Shown here: positions 1 to 12,404 of the stretch, piece after piece
Numbering within the stretch: the stretch's first letter is position 1
Layout: each line of letters starts with the position of its first letter
From: Aspergillus flavus
Lineage: Eukaryota > Ascomycota > Eurotiomycetes > Eurotiales > Aspergillaceae
Reading direction: 5' to 3'
DNA: 64,000 nucleotides
Assembly: GCF_009017415.1 (NCBI RefSeq)
Contig: NC_092404.1
Span: 1,550,001-1,614,000, forward strand
Program-made: the position numbers and the translations under genes
The notes under the pieces: model-generated
What the model saw: the letters and a program-made list of their open reading frames with translations, nothing else
Database searches by the model: none
What the model was told of the DNA's origin: nothing

Positions 1-3000
1 GGGTTCTCTTATCGACGGGAGATACGGAGTACAGAGCTATGCTATTCTGGGTATGTGCTACTTTGTATACTTTGAGATGGATGGACATTCTAGAAGAACT
101 CAAGATGACTGACAAACTTACTTTGTTGGATCCACTGGTCCGCTGTCTACATACATTCATACTAGCTATAGAGTATAGTACGAATCTAGATATATAAATC
201 AACTCAAACCAAACCATCTATCAAACACATTTAAGCCTATATTAAACCCACAACTCATTAATCTCCCAAATACTAAAACACAGAAACAATACACCCTCCA
301 CCTACACTACACACACAGAGAAAAAGAGAGAGGAACAACCCAACCCAACATATCCCCTCCCCCTCTCAAACCCAAACCTCAACACAATCCTCAACTCCCA
401 GATCCACAAAGTCCCCACAACGGCTCATTCGAAAAGCCGCTTACCCATCCATCCCCTCCCCGAGCAAAAAAAACTCCTCATCTAGCCGATTCCACTCGCA
501 ATTCTGCAGGTACAATATGCAACATTGCACAATCGGGCTTGGCTGAGTTCTAACCGAGCCGATATCACCACATGATTTTCTATTTTAAATATGCTCCATG
601 GAAAAGAAGGTTGAAGATGAAACCGACTACCCCTGAGTGAGAGTTTATGGTTAAGCTCTAAGGGGAAGGTGAATCTGGATCTGGATGCTGAATCAGAATC
701 ATAATCAACTGGCGGGTGTGCCGTGGACTCTTCGGTTCGGTAAATGGATACGAGTGAGTGAGTACCCGCTTGCCGGGTTTGGTTCTGGTTCTGCGTTCCT
801 GTTTCTCGGGCGAGAGGATGCTGTAGGTGCGGGTTTTTTTTTGGTCTTGGTATTTTGTTTACTGCGTAGTATCTAGGGTTTCTTTCTCCTTCGTGTCGAG
901 TGAGACTGAGGTTCTATTCATAAGTATGTATAAAATCTGTGTTATTATCTAGGTATCGTCGAGTATGCTATGTATAGTCAGGGGAAAGGGATATACGCAT
1001 AGAGAGGTATGTATGTATGTATGCATGTACGGAATTCCCTCAATGCAATTATAATTGATTCGTGTCCGGTGTTGATCAATGTAACTCTCCTCATATAAAT
1101 CACTCACTGTATATATAAAAATACATCCCCCATGGAGATACTACGGAGTACGTAACTCATAATAAACCCAAGACCAGGATACCAATTTATGCTTAAGATT
1201 ACAAGAGCTCCAGCACAAAAGTGTAATAGATCAATGATCGGCTTATTCTATATTGTGGCTGAGGACGCATGACTACAGTACGTAGATGTCGACGCCTTCT
1301 AGAAAAAGATTCTATTTTCTAAAGTATCTCCACGGGATCCATGGTTATCCGTTTGTGTCAAATTTCAACTACCGTGCGAGGCAACCGAAGGGTTCGGATA
1401 TCTTGTCAGATTTGGGAATTTCATTATTCATTCTTTTTCATCGTCGGGCACTGTTAGAGGAATCATGCGGTCAAGCCACCGGCGGACTAAAATGTTGACC
1501 AGCTGTCCCGGGATTCTGGTGTAAAGAAATAGGAAAAGGTAAACTAAATGTAATGGATGCTACGTTGCGAGTTCTAGTGTACTTCGTGGTGTTCAAAAAG
1601 AAAATTTACTCGGTATAGATTGGCGTTATGTTGACCGACCTCAGGAACTCAATTCTCTCAATTATCAAACATCCACTTATGTCATCTTGCAGTCCAGATC
1701 GCTTGTATTCCGTACTGTGTACCAACACACTTTGTACAGAGTACAGTAAGTACACCCCTGAAGGAAAAGAGAGACCGCTTGTGGCGTTTCTCGTAAAGCG
1801 GCGGATAACTTCAGACCGGATGTCATTGGCTCGCTCACCGCGCGAGATGAAACGGAGCCGATCCAGACTTTCCCACTTCTTGTTCGGCTTTACTCCGGTC
1901 TGCACCGGAAAAACCACCCTTCATGGGTAAAAGTGGTAAAAGTGCCGAGGGAGGAAAAAACCCTGAAAACCAGCCAGCCCTGGAACCCGAGAATGCCCGT
2001 GTCCCGGATTCGGCGGAATGAAGAAAAATAAGAATGGTCACGGGGGACTAGTAAAGTGGACGATCTGCAAGCGAAACTTGCAGTAGTTTTTCCTTAGGGG
2101 TGAGGGGCGGATTTTCAGTAGGTATGATGGTTAGTCTCGTTTAGCTTCGTTAATTAGTGACCTAGTTGGGAGGTACTACCGTACTAGGTACCTCGTACAT
2201 CTCGTTAACTATGTTTTGTTTGGACCAGCCACTGATGTTTTTTTACTGGGCTGAGAAAACTGGCCATTCCCTGCCACGTAGCGGTTGGCTAGTTAAGTTT
2301 ATTGACGGACGGTGGTGTTGTCAATAGAGCCATGTATGTACAGTGTTGTAGTATGTACTCGCTATCTGGGTAGAGAAAACGAGTCCAATGGGAATAACGG
2401 TCTGATGGTGTTACAATCACCGCTGTATTCCACATGAAGACGGTATCGTCAGTAAACCAGACTCGGTCAGTCGAGGAGGAACAAAGTTTGGTCGTAGAAA
2501 AGTCGATATTCGGAATCGGTTCAAACCTCGGCTGAGGCCAGAAGGTGAAATGAATACCTTATGATCTTAGGGCTCTGTATAAGCTATCCCCAATATGCAA
2601 TACTACAGTAGCACCATGACATAAGGGGAAAAGAAGCTATGACACCAGGACGAGTAAGGCAGCCCAACAGAGAAGAATCAATAGCCAAGCTTTCGATAAA
2701 CCAGAGGATTATTTCCTGATTCACCATAGTGGAATCTTCAAGGGCCCTTGGGGAAGTCAAGTTCAACTATACACAGTAGTAAATTGTACGGAGTTCTCTC
2801 CGTATTCCTACTACTACTACTACTGAAACCTACCCATGCATACGATCACTCCACACCGCCTGGTCAGTCGTTCTCCGTGGAAGTTTCCATGAGCGGGCCA
2901 TCGGCTCCTCAGGTGGAGCAGACTGCCGTGATCGGACCGCCACATTGGGCGAGGTGCAGAGGGTAATCCACGACCTTCCCTCAACGGGACTAGTCCGATA

Positions 3001-6000
3001 TTCCTTGGAAATCTCACAAGTGGCAAGTTGGGCGAGGTGACTCTTGAGTTTCTCCCCGTACGGAGGACCAACCCGGAGATAGTGGACGAGGGTACGGATC
3101 ACTTGTAACAAGATACACTTCGAATTGAACCCCAATTACTCCAACGACTGAATTCAATCGTGGGATGAAATACATGGTCATTCGATAGTGTTTCTCGTTT
3201 CCTTGGGATTGAAATCCTGTATCACCGCATGCTCCGTCTGCCAACCATAACTCTGAACATTCGCCCGAGGTGCGCCGTGACCACGAGCGAATTTAATCGC
3301 CAATCTTTCAACCACTCTTCCTTCTCGTCTTTTCTATTTTAGATTTTCTGCCACATTTGTGACAAATTCACGGAACGCTTCTTCCCGAAATACCGGGAGG
3401 CGGAATTCTTCACTTTGTACAAATTGAAATTATTCATCATCGCTTAGAGAGAACAAAAAAAAAATATACGGGATGTTTTGATCGACCGTTTCATATGCTG
3501 TCCCCAAAGTACGTGCTCAGTTTTTGTGGTCAGATCAGATAGTCGGAACAATCACCATGCAATCGATCCCATCTTTGTCTAGTGGTCAAGGTCCACAATC
3601 GAAGCGGGAGAAGCTCCCAGCGAAAATCTCCTGGTGGAGAATAGCCGCTTAACTCTCTTGTGAAGCCTAAAACTCAAGGACCCATCGTCTATCTGTTTTG
3701 ATATTGCAAATCTGGTCGACGGCGTCTGCAGGAAAGGCAAAAATGTTAAAAAGCCTTTATAACAGGAAAAAATAATGATAAATGAGTACATAATAAAATT
3801 TGTTAATCGTGAGGGAATTTTAGACACACCACTTTTCATCGAACGACACTACGCACTTAATTAATGACGAATGATATATTAAGAGAGTTAATAATAGTGT
3901 CAATTATCTGTCGATGTGATTCATCATACGTGATTGATTGGGAGGTGGCAATGACACGGCAGTCTGAACCACGGAATACCCCCTTGGAAATACGATTCCT
4001 TTCTTGTTCTCAGGCTTACTTCGTAGATACTAGGGGAGAAACTAATAATCCTACTGATCTGATTCACTCACTAGGTTGCATATGAAACAAGGTGCGTGGC
4101 ATCATTTCATTGTCAAGCCAAAAATCTTCTCATGCTATCCGTCGGGTATTAGTCAAAAGTACCGTCGTGAGGTCTAGAAGGTCTGATGCCTACTGCTTAC
4201 ATCACCCCCAATGAGAAACTGCATCCCTTGTAGATATCGATTTGTAGATGTATCTGTGGTGTAAACATGTAAGTATTATCAAATGCTTTCGCGCCATTGC
4301 TAGTGCCTAGAACCTGCGATCGTCAGTGGTGTGAATGGACAGTCTTAAGTTTCGCTACTCGTACTCTCTTTTGTATCTTGCCCTGAGATCTATGTTATAT
4401 AAATAGTTTAGACTCGAAGCCATGTACGTACAATACAATGGGAACGATCTAGATGAACCCAACTAAATTCACACTGAAACATGAATGAACCTCTGTATGA
4501 ATTGATTGCCAATGGGCAGTGGATATTAATAGCAAGCGATATATCTATACCTGCAATAACCGATAGGAATATACGCTTATCGTAAGAATATAGGTCCAAA
4601 ATGTACCTCCGTTGCTTCCCGCTGTGACACGCAGACATATCATCTGCGGGCTGACTGTCTACGATGTCGGAGGTGGTATGATAGTGGCGACGAAGGAGTG
4701 CATATGAGGCAGGTTGCCTTGGGAAGTGTACTCCCTATAGTACTGTATGTATGTAGATGCAAATAGATCATGGCATTATATGCGGGAAGAGGAATCTGTA
4801 TGATATGTGCTGCAGGAATGGCATGTCAGATGGCACTATATATACTACCCTGACTCAGAAAAATGCTGCTTCTCCAGGGTTGATGACATTCCCACATCGA
4901 GCGGAGCCGGGTGGAAACAACCATTGTTCATCTTCAAGGAACAGGCTCTATCACTCCACAGCAGCAATGATAACTTTGATAAGGTTCTGCTCATGTGGGA
5001 TGGTGGATGTGCCATGAGGACTGAGCGCCAGCATTGGATGGGCTGGGCGGGACTGTCAACTGCGGAGAAGGGGTGCAGGAAGGTCCATTCCACCTTCCGC
5101 CTTATTTTGGGACTATATCGCACTCAGAGAGGGCTTAATTGAACCTGTGAAAATGCCATCCAGATGAGGAATGCATTCCTGAATCCTTCCCGCTGCGCCC
5201 GACACCGGCCCAACTGTTTCACTTGAATGCAGCCAACGATACAAGAGGAATGAGAGCGCGATCGGAATTGATTGTCCGTCAGAACAGTGAAGGGCGTGTG
5301 GTATCGTATCATGATGTATGTATGGTACCTACAATACAAAGTACATACTACCCGATCTTCCCTTCTTCTTGTCCAGCCAATAGTACCTCTCACACCTGAG
5401 GCACTCGTCTTCCATTTACGTAGCCATGTCTGAAAGCAGACTAGGTCGTTGTCACCAACGAACCTCTCTTCACAACCCGACTCCATCATCCTGCAAGTCT
5501 AGGTGCCCGCCCCTCTATTCACTTATCGTCGCCCCTCATCTAGCGCTGGTCGACCTATGCTTATCATCACATCCTAGAGGATGATAATGACGATTGTTAA
5601 GGATGATCGACTACACTTTTAGGGCGGGACTTGGGGGGGGGGAGGTAACTTTAGGTTACAATAATTAATATAAGTACACATTGCGTGTACAAATATAATT
5701 ATTACAATCATTCTGTTTTCCTTTCTTTCTTTCCTTTGATTTCCCTCTCTTTTCTTTTCCTTTCCCTTTTTTCTATTTTATTTTCATTCTTCTCTCTCTC
5801 TTTCCATTTCATTCTTAGGTTCTTTATTGGTTCTAAATAAATCTCTTAGCTCGAACGACCAACCAACCGATTGTCCGCTTGCGTTGGTAATTGGAGGTAC
5901 CCTGTAAACCGGTAACGACAAGTTACTGCCAAGTATCTTTTACGTAGCCGTATGCGGCAAGGATACTATTATGGTACTCCCCGACAACTGTGTTCGGTAC

Positions 6001-7763
6001 ACGCCCGAACTTCCCTCCAACCACCTTCGTCATCTTCTGACAAGACCTTAAGAAAAATCCAAAAAGAAAAAAGAAAATTAAATTGACCAACCGACGCCAA
6101 CTACCTAGGGCGGAATGGTGTTTTCATCCTTTCTTTTTCCTCTGCTTGCCGCGCTACTGCCTGCCAAACTGTCTTCCTCCCCCGGTCGATGTTCGGAATT
6201 GGTTGTGACCGCTTAGCCGACTTTGCCGTTTTCTGATCCAGAGCGAATGATTCGACCATTTCTTTTGACTTTAAGATAGTTTATCGTCTAGTAGATGAGC
6301 CAGAGATTTACAGTATCTCAACCGTAGAACACCAGATTTGCCTGTTAACGGTTCCAAATCCTACATGATTGGAAACTTAAACATGCTTGAAATACCAGCA
6401 GGAAACATGTCGATTACTCGGCTCTGGTCGAACTCTCGGATCCCGGATAGTGAGGCACGAATCAAGTGGACGGCAGCAGTAATTGTTCTAAATGTTGGGT
6501 GTTGACCAGCGTAATAATAACAGAAATAAATAATACATGACCATTTGATTTTATTTTTCTCTAGCATTTTCTGGTTCGACATTTTTATTTTATTTTATTT
6601 TATTTTATTTTTCCTCTTCTCTAGGCGGCTTTTTGCCTCCGCGAGTTACGATCGTCACCGCCCTCTCAACCTTCTTCAATCGGTTTAGTACTAATCGCCA
6701 TTTTTTCCTTACTCTTCCTTTTCTCCCTCCTTTTCCCTAAGGGTGTCTTGACCTTCTATTCCGAATCCTGACACTTATTTTTTTTCTGCCCTCCCTCTTA
6801 ACTTTGCGCCGCCGCCGCCGTTCGTCGCCCCCCTTTCCCCTCCCTCCATTCCCGTGATTAGACGGCTACCTTGGGTGCTGTCGTTTTGGAAAGAAAATAA
6901 AAAATAAAAAATATTATTTTTTTTTTTTTACCGTGTTAACCTTTTTTTCAATTTTCAATTTTTTTTTATTATTCTATCAATTCATTTTTCTTTTTCCCCC
7001 TTCGCCCCCCTTTCTTCTTCCTTTTCATACTTGTTGTGGACTCCGCACCTGTAACTGCACTGTTCCTGACAGTTTTCATTTGATTTTAAAAATTTGTATC
7101 TTTCTGAAAATCCTGGTCCCTTTCGCGCATTGTTGACGCGAAGCACTAGCTGCTTTTTTTTTTCTTCGAAGCACTGCTGGTTGTTGTTAGACCCACATAC
7201 ACGCCGCCTCGCTGGTGGATCAGGACCATTGACTGTTGACAACGTGCGGATAAAAAGAAGTTCCCACACAACTCGATTTTCCTGGTGGGTGACCGTGGGG
7301 AATTCACGATTAAGCATCTCGACCTCATCCTGACTTCTTTTCTGCAGTGGAGTCGCACTTGTTCCTGTACGCCCCCATCATCGACTGCAAGGATCCTTGA
7401 GCGTTTGCTGGTTGAGGAATTGATTGTCCGATCGAATTTACCCTCCGGACGTCTCCATATCCCCGTCCTATCACCGCGTTAAGTGGGAGGATTCATTCCG
7501 TCGAAAGAGGAAAAGCAAAAGAAAAAGTACCAGAACAAGAAGAGAGAAAAGACCTACAGGAGGAAAACTCTGCAGACAGTGATCCGTTTCTCGTTTGCAG
7601 TGGGAATTGGCAGTCGAGAGCACACGTATCACGCTTGCCTGTTCGTCAAAAGACCAGCCGGCGAAAAGGTTTTTCTCGTTCTGCAATCGATGATCGGGAT
7701 ACCGTGAACTCTACCCCCAGTCCAACTCTGTTCTTCCCCTCCATCTGATATCCTCTCCGCTTC
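1..7763. other. Gene-poor region upstream of the C2H2 factor gene
   Basis: I find no supportable gene in this 7.7 kb. Open frames are short (121 codons at most), overlap on both strands and show no family features. The stretch contains an A/C-rich, T-poor segment at about 200-480, a GTAT microsatellite near 1007-1024, a TAC microsatellite near 2808-2826, a strong pyrimidine tract at about 5700-5830 and an ATTTT repeat at 6583-6612. From about 6600 to 7750 the sequence is rich in T and C, as expected of a fungal core promoter and 5' leader for the gene starting at 7764. It could be an extended regulatory region or hold non-coding transcripts; the sequence alone does not decide. Confidence 0.5.
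6583..6612. repeat. ATTTT pentanucleotide microsatellite
   Basis: About five tandem copies of a TTTTA unit lie about 1.1 kb upstream of the C2H2 factor gene. This is a simple repeat with no coding role. Confidence 0.8.
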
Positions 7764-9481
7764 ATGATGGATCCCAGATCTCATCCGTCACGGCCCCCAT
7801 CCACCAGCTTACCCCAAGGCTCCACGCCTCTCCCGACTACTATCTCGAGTATGCCAATGCCTCAGTACACCATGCAGGCTCAGTACCCTGTGTCCCAGCC
7901 TCATACTCTCCCCCCGCTGCAGCCTCATCACAGCCAATCTCCTGCCCCTCATTCCTACATGAGCCAGCCGCCGTACAGGCCGGATCTGTCGAGGTATCCC
8001 ACTTCTACTCACGATGTATACGCGTCGTCTACCGCTCCTATCATGCCTCACACCACCGTGGGTAGCCTGCCTCCATCTTCGTTCCTCTCCCACCCCAATC
8101 CGCAGGCGCAGCCCCAGCCTTCGCAATATCCTCCACCTCACAGCGTGCTGCCTCCGGCTTCTAGCGCGCAGACATATCCGCAGCCGATCGCGCCGGCACC
8201 CCCGCGGGACCGCCGGCCGGACTTTTCTGGCATGCCTTCCGGTGCTTTCAGCTACTCAGATGGCAAGGGCTCACCTTGGATGAATCCGGATCCCGTTGCG
8301 GGCGCAAATGGTGCCTCGCCCTACGGTGCAAAGGAGCCTCCTCGCACTCAGGTGGTTGGCTCTCAAGGCCGACGCGGAATCCTCCCGAGCGTTCCGGGAC
8401 GCGCCACGCCAGTCACCAACGGTGTCAATGGCACGGCGAAGAACACCACAATTCCGGCCAAGGATGCCGATGGAAAATTCCCTTGCCCGCACTGCAACAA
8501 GACCTATCTCCACGCCAAACATCTGAAGCGCCATCTGCTCAGACGTGAGTTTCCAAATCCCCTAGATTGGAGTTGATGTGGAGTGTGCCGAGAATTCTTA
8601 ATGTCGCTGACAATTTGCTTTTCTGTACAGATACCGGTGACCGCCCATACATGTGTGTTCTGTGCAAGGATACTTTCTCCCGTAGTGATATTCTGAAGCG
8701 CCACTTCCAGAAGTGTTCGTTACGACGCGGCAACCCGACGGGAGCGACTCACTTGTCGCATCCCCAGGCACATTTGAAGAGGTCTCAAGCTGCGAATCCT
8801 GCTAAACCGGTTCAGGATGAAGTCAGTAGTACCGTCCCTCCCGCCAATGCCCTTCCGGGTACGGCTTACGGCGAGGGGGCCGTGAACGGTAACGGGCTGG
8901 CTTCAGGCCGACCTGGGTTCACGGATCAGCAGCCTCTGGGCTATCCGATGTCGTCGGTCAATGGGATGAACCGTGGTCAACCGGACGATGCGTTCCCCGC
9001 TGGTCAGCCACATCAGAGAGGCCCCTGGCTGGCGGCTCCCAAGCAGAACCCGTATCTGGCGCAACCTGGCACTGATGTATCTCAGCAGCTGAGTGTTGAC
9101 CGTCCTTCCTATGAACAGGTAAAGCCCCCGGTGGTGCAAGACCCTAAGCGCCCAGTAATGCCTGGGCCCACTCCCAATCACACTGGCGAAATTGACTGGA
9201 CTTCGATGTTTCAGCCCGGAGCGAATGATGGTTACATCAACCCCGTTTTCCCCCAATCCATGGCGTCTGGCCAGGAGCCGATCCATGCTCACGTCGATAC
9301 CGAACGGAAATTCTATCCTACCACAACCGGTGGTCCCCAGGAAGGTGGCATGAATGGTCTTTACTTGGCTTCGACCACTTTGGCCGGTGATGGTAAGTCA
9401 CGTGAATCCTAGTATGCGATCGGAGCGTCATCTTAGACTCACACAAAGAAATCAGGTACCGTCCAGCCCGCGAGGCAATAG
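7764..9481 (+). CDS. C2H2 zinc-finger transcription factor, 3 exons, 522 aa
   Basis: Exons are 7764-8544, 8631-9392 and 9456-9481. Splicing the first intron completes finger 1: C241-x2-C244...HLKRHLLRH ending at H261. A linker, TGDRPY, leads into finger 2, which uses C269, C272, H285 and C289 and is therefore C2HC. The intron falls inside the last codon of finger 1. Residues 1-230 are Pro/Ser/Gln-rich and look disordered, like an activation region; the C-terminal part is also low in structure. The last exon adds only eight residues (TVQPARQ plus a split Gly). The paired fingers with RSDILKRHFQKC belong to a common fungal regulator family. I cannot name the orthologue or its targets. The first ATG of the frame is used; nuclear location is inferred. 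Confidence 0.85.
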
Positions 9482-11801
9482 TCGCGGAATGAAACGAATG
9501 CGTGACGGTCGACTGCGTTGTTGATTTCGGACATTGTTCGTGCAACTCAAGATGGGAGCTTTGTATAGTCAAGTTTCTATCTGGTCGGAAAACTACTAGG
9601 TCTCTGAACTATCTTAATGAGTCTAGCTTGCTGAAGACACGCGCCAGATTACTTTAATAGGGATTTACGGGTCACTATATGGAATCTGCGCCGTTCCACC
9701 GTTTCGGCATCGGCTTTGCAGGTGCGCTTTGACTGCAATATCGCCGCGACCGAGATTTGAATCCGAAGTGTGTGGGCTATGTCGCAAACGTCCGGCGTTG
9801 CTTCCCTGATCGCATTCGACCTAAACAGTTTATTTATTTTTTTTTATTACGAAATACGGTCACCTGTGTCTGGTTGTTGGGTTTCAAAATTGTGACAGCA
9901 TTTTTATACGGCGAGTGCAATCTTGTGGTGGTCCTGGTTCAGTTTTGTTTCTTTCCATCCATTATGAGTGGGCAGATGGGATGGTGTGTGGCTTTTATCC
10001 GGCGTCCGACAAATAGACCTGGGCATGTGTTTCTTGTGTTTCTGTTCCTGTTCAGCTTTGCATCGTTTTTCTTGCAATGTGCACCAAAAGATTTCGTGTG
10101 GGATGGCCTCTGTCGACTCTTCGTTGCGATTCGCATTGTGTTCTGTTTCATTACTGGTCGACCCCCGAGCGCGCCGGCCGAACTGAGCAGCGTTCGGGTT
10201 TGTTCTGCATAGACCTCACAACCGTTCTGATTCGATTCGCATGTCGTTCCCCCGACCAACCATGTAAGTACATTCGAGGTGTTCTGCTCGGACATATGAA
10301 CTTGAGCTGGACTGAGGTGTTTTTGTTCATCTATGTTTGTTGATTTTCTTTTTCTACTTTTCTACTGTGTTCTGGTGTTATCGTTTCGTGTCTTTTGTCC
10401 TCCATCTCTGCTCGAATTGTGTGAAAAAAGGTAGCCATCTGTTTCTTCATACGTGTCGCGGCTGGGTTGCCCGGCGGACGTTGGCAAGGGCTCCTACGCC
10501 TCCTACAGCGTTGGAGAGCCTGGTCGGTGAGCTTCTGCTGATGTGCGTTTGGGTGTGCCCCTGGTCAGCCCCCCATGATGTGTTATACGTCGGTTGTCTT
10601 GCTTGTGTCTATTTGGCTGCATTGTGTCTCATTTCCTTTTCTCTGGCGGGGGTTTATGGCAGGTCCTGGACTGGGAGCGAGGCAACTCGTGCTCTCGGCC
10701 AGGCTGGATGGAGAAAACATTTGGGTGGAATTACAGGAAAAACGCCAAGGGAATCCAAAATTAGAATATAGACTCCGATCGGATTAGATTCTCGAAGCAA
10801 AAAGGGATAGTGAGGGAATTAAAAAAGAATCAAAATTACAGATCAAATCAAATCATATTCCAATCTCACATTCAAGCGTAGGATATATCACATAATCATG
10901 AGGAGACCATGTATAACCAACTATTGTTTCATCATGCCACCCGGGTACTGAGTCAGTAGTACGTAGCTGGATCCCGTGATGAAGGCTCGATAACTGAGGA
11001 TGCCTGGTCCAGTGACTTCAGACCCATTTGCCCGGAGAGCAGTGGAACCCGAGAATTCCCTATGGAGAGCACTAGTAGGAGGTCCAGACTATGGATTGTC
11101 AGATGCCATTAAGTCAACCCCACGTTTCTTCTGGTGAACTTCCCCTCCGCGGATAGTGGATTAGGGGTATCCGATTCGTACGAAGGGGTTTGTGCTGTAT
11201 TCTAGTGACTAATGATTACGATGGCCTTAAGAGAGGTCAACTAATTTACTATCTGCCGCATAGAGCAGACGAGAAGGAAAGCCAAAAACCGGAAAACGAA
11301 AGGAGAGGAAGACGTCACTCTGGAGTTTCTTTATATGCGCCTCCACTGATTGGCTCCCCGACCACGGGATGCCTCGGAGAAATCGATTGGATTGAGGTCC
11401 CCTTCCTCAAACTTTGGCGTCCTATTTTCTTTCGTCCTCCTCTTTTTCAAATCCCTCGCCGCAGACTCGCCGATCCTCATCGAACTACTATCCACTGTGC
11501 ATGTGTCCACTGTCCAGGGGTACTTTAGTGTTATGTTCATCTCGGTTGAGATCTTGACCGTTACTTAGCGACCCTTCGCCGGTATTCGGATGATTGCCGC
11601 CAGCCCTTTCCCTTGTGCCGACCTCCACTCAGATCTTATCTATATCTCGAGAGCCCTGTCGCTGCCGCGGGGAACCCTTCCTTGGCTCAAGATACAAATA
11701 CAACAGCACTCGACGTGCGTAGTCAATCTGACTGCGACACCATTGTCCAGCCTCCGATTCATGCTATAACGATCTGCCCCGTAAGACTGGTCTTCGTCAC
11801 G
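9482..11801. other. Intergenic region, no supportable gene
   Basis: The stretch follows the C2H2 factor and precedes the small His-rich gene. Plus-strand frames at 9757-10212 and 10337-10771 are T-rich, full of Phe, Cys and Val, and lack any family feature. They look like untranslated transcript or chance frames. From about 11400 the sequence becomes rich in C and T, probably the promoter and leader of the next gene. Confidence 0.5.
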
Positions 11802-12404
11802 ATGTCCACCAACCGTCCATTCCTGGCCAACTTTTTGGCGGCGTTTCGCGCCCAGTCAACGTATAAGGCCTCGGCCGCTGGTTCCCAGTCGGCCACCACC
11901 TCCTCGTCTCTCTCGCCGACTCAGATATCACAGAGTGCCCGTGCTATAGCAACCAAGGCAAGCAACTCAGGGGCGTCTTCTGAGGCCGCCTCTACGACTC
12001 ATTATCATCATCATCACCATCATCATCATCACTCATCTTCAGCCGGCGCTTCCCACTCCCGACCCCACTCACACACCCGATCCCCACTGAATCAATCATC
12101 TCCTGCCGGGGACTCCCCGGTGCCCTCGTCCTCGGCCACTCCACCAGCTCCCTCATCCCCGCCAACCCCGGCTTCATCCAATCCTATTCCGATTGCCAAT
12201 GGACCGGACCGTCAACGACGCGGGAGCGACAGCTCCAATGGATCGGGCGGGTTCCGAGACGCTCTGGGGCCGGAGAAATGGTACATCGGCGGGAGGACGC
12301 CCGGCGGAGAGGAGCGTTTCTATCGATTAGGGATGGTGACGAAGGGCGGCGGCCGATTAGGCGGGAGCGGTCGAGTGGGAAGTATCGACCAGTTGAGCTT
12401 GTGA
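11802..12404 (+). CDS. Small Ser/His-rich protein of unknown function, 200 aa
   Basis: This is a single-exon frame. I chose the ATG at 11802 (A at -3), giving a start of MSTNRPFLANFLAAFRAQ, because the 63 codons upstream in the same frame read like untranslated leader. The short N-terminal segment is hydrophobic to amphipathic. It is followed by a Ser/Thr/Ala-rich stretch, nine consecutive histidines (about residues 69-77), a Pro/Ser-rich section and a compact C-terminus (ALGPEKWYIGG ... GSIDQLSL). The ordered ends around a low-complexity middle suggest a real conserved fungal protein, but I do not recognise the family. The His tract could bind metal or be simple repeat expansion; nothing here decides. 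Confidence 0.6.
   Translation: MSTNRPFLANFLAAFRAQSTYKASAAGSQSATTSSSLSPTQISQSARAIATKASNSGASSEAASTTHYHHHHHHHHHSSSAGASHSRPHSHTRSPLNQSSPAGDSPVPSSSATPPAPSSPPTPASSNPIPIANGPDRQRRGSDSSNGSGGFRDALGPEKWYIGGRTPGGEERFYRLGMVTKGGGRLGGSGRVGSIDQLSL

Noticed and set aside
9757..10771. Plus-strand frames of 151 and 144 codons after the C2H2 gene
   Set aside because: T-rich, Phe/Cys-rich products typical of untranslated sequence; no homology-like motif or splice logic.
11613..11801. N-terminal extension of the His-rich protein to an upstream ATG
   Set aside because: The 63 extra codons read like leader sequence, while the downstream ATG at 11802 has A at -3 and opens a more protein-like segment.
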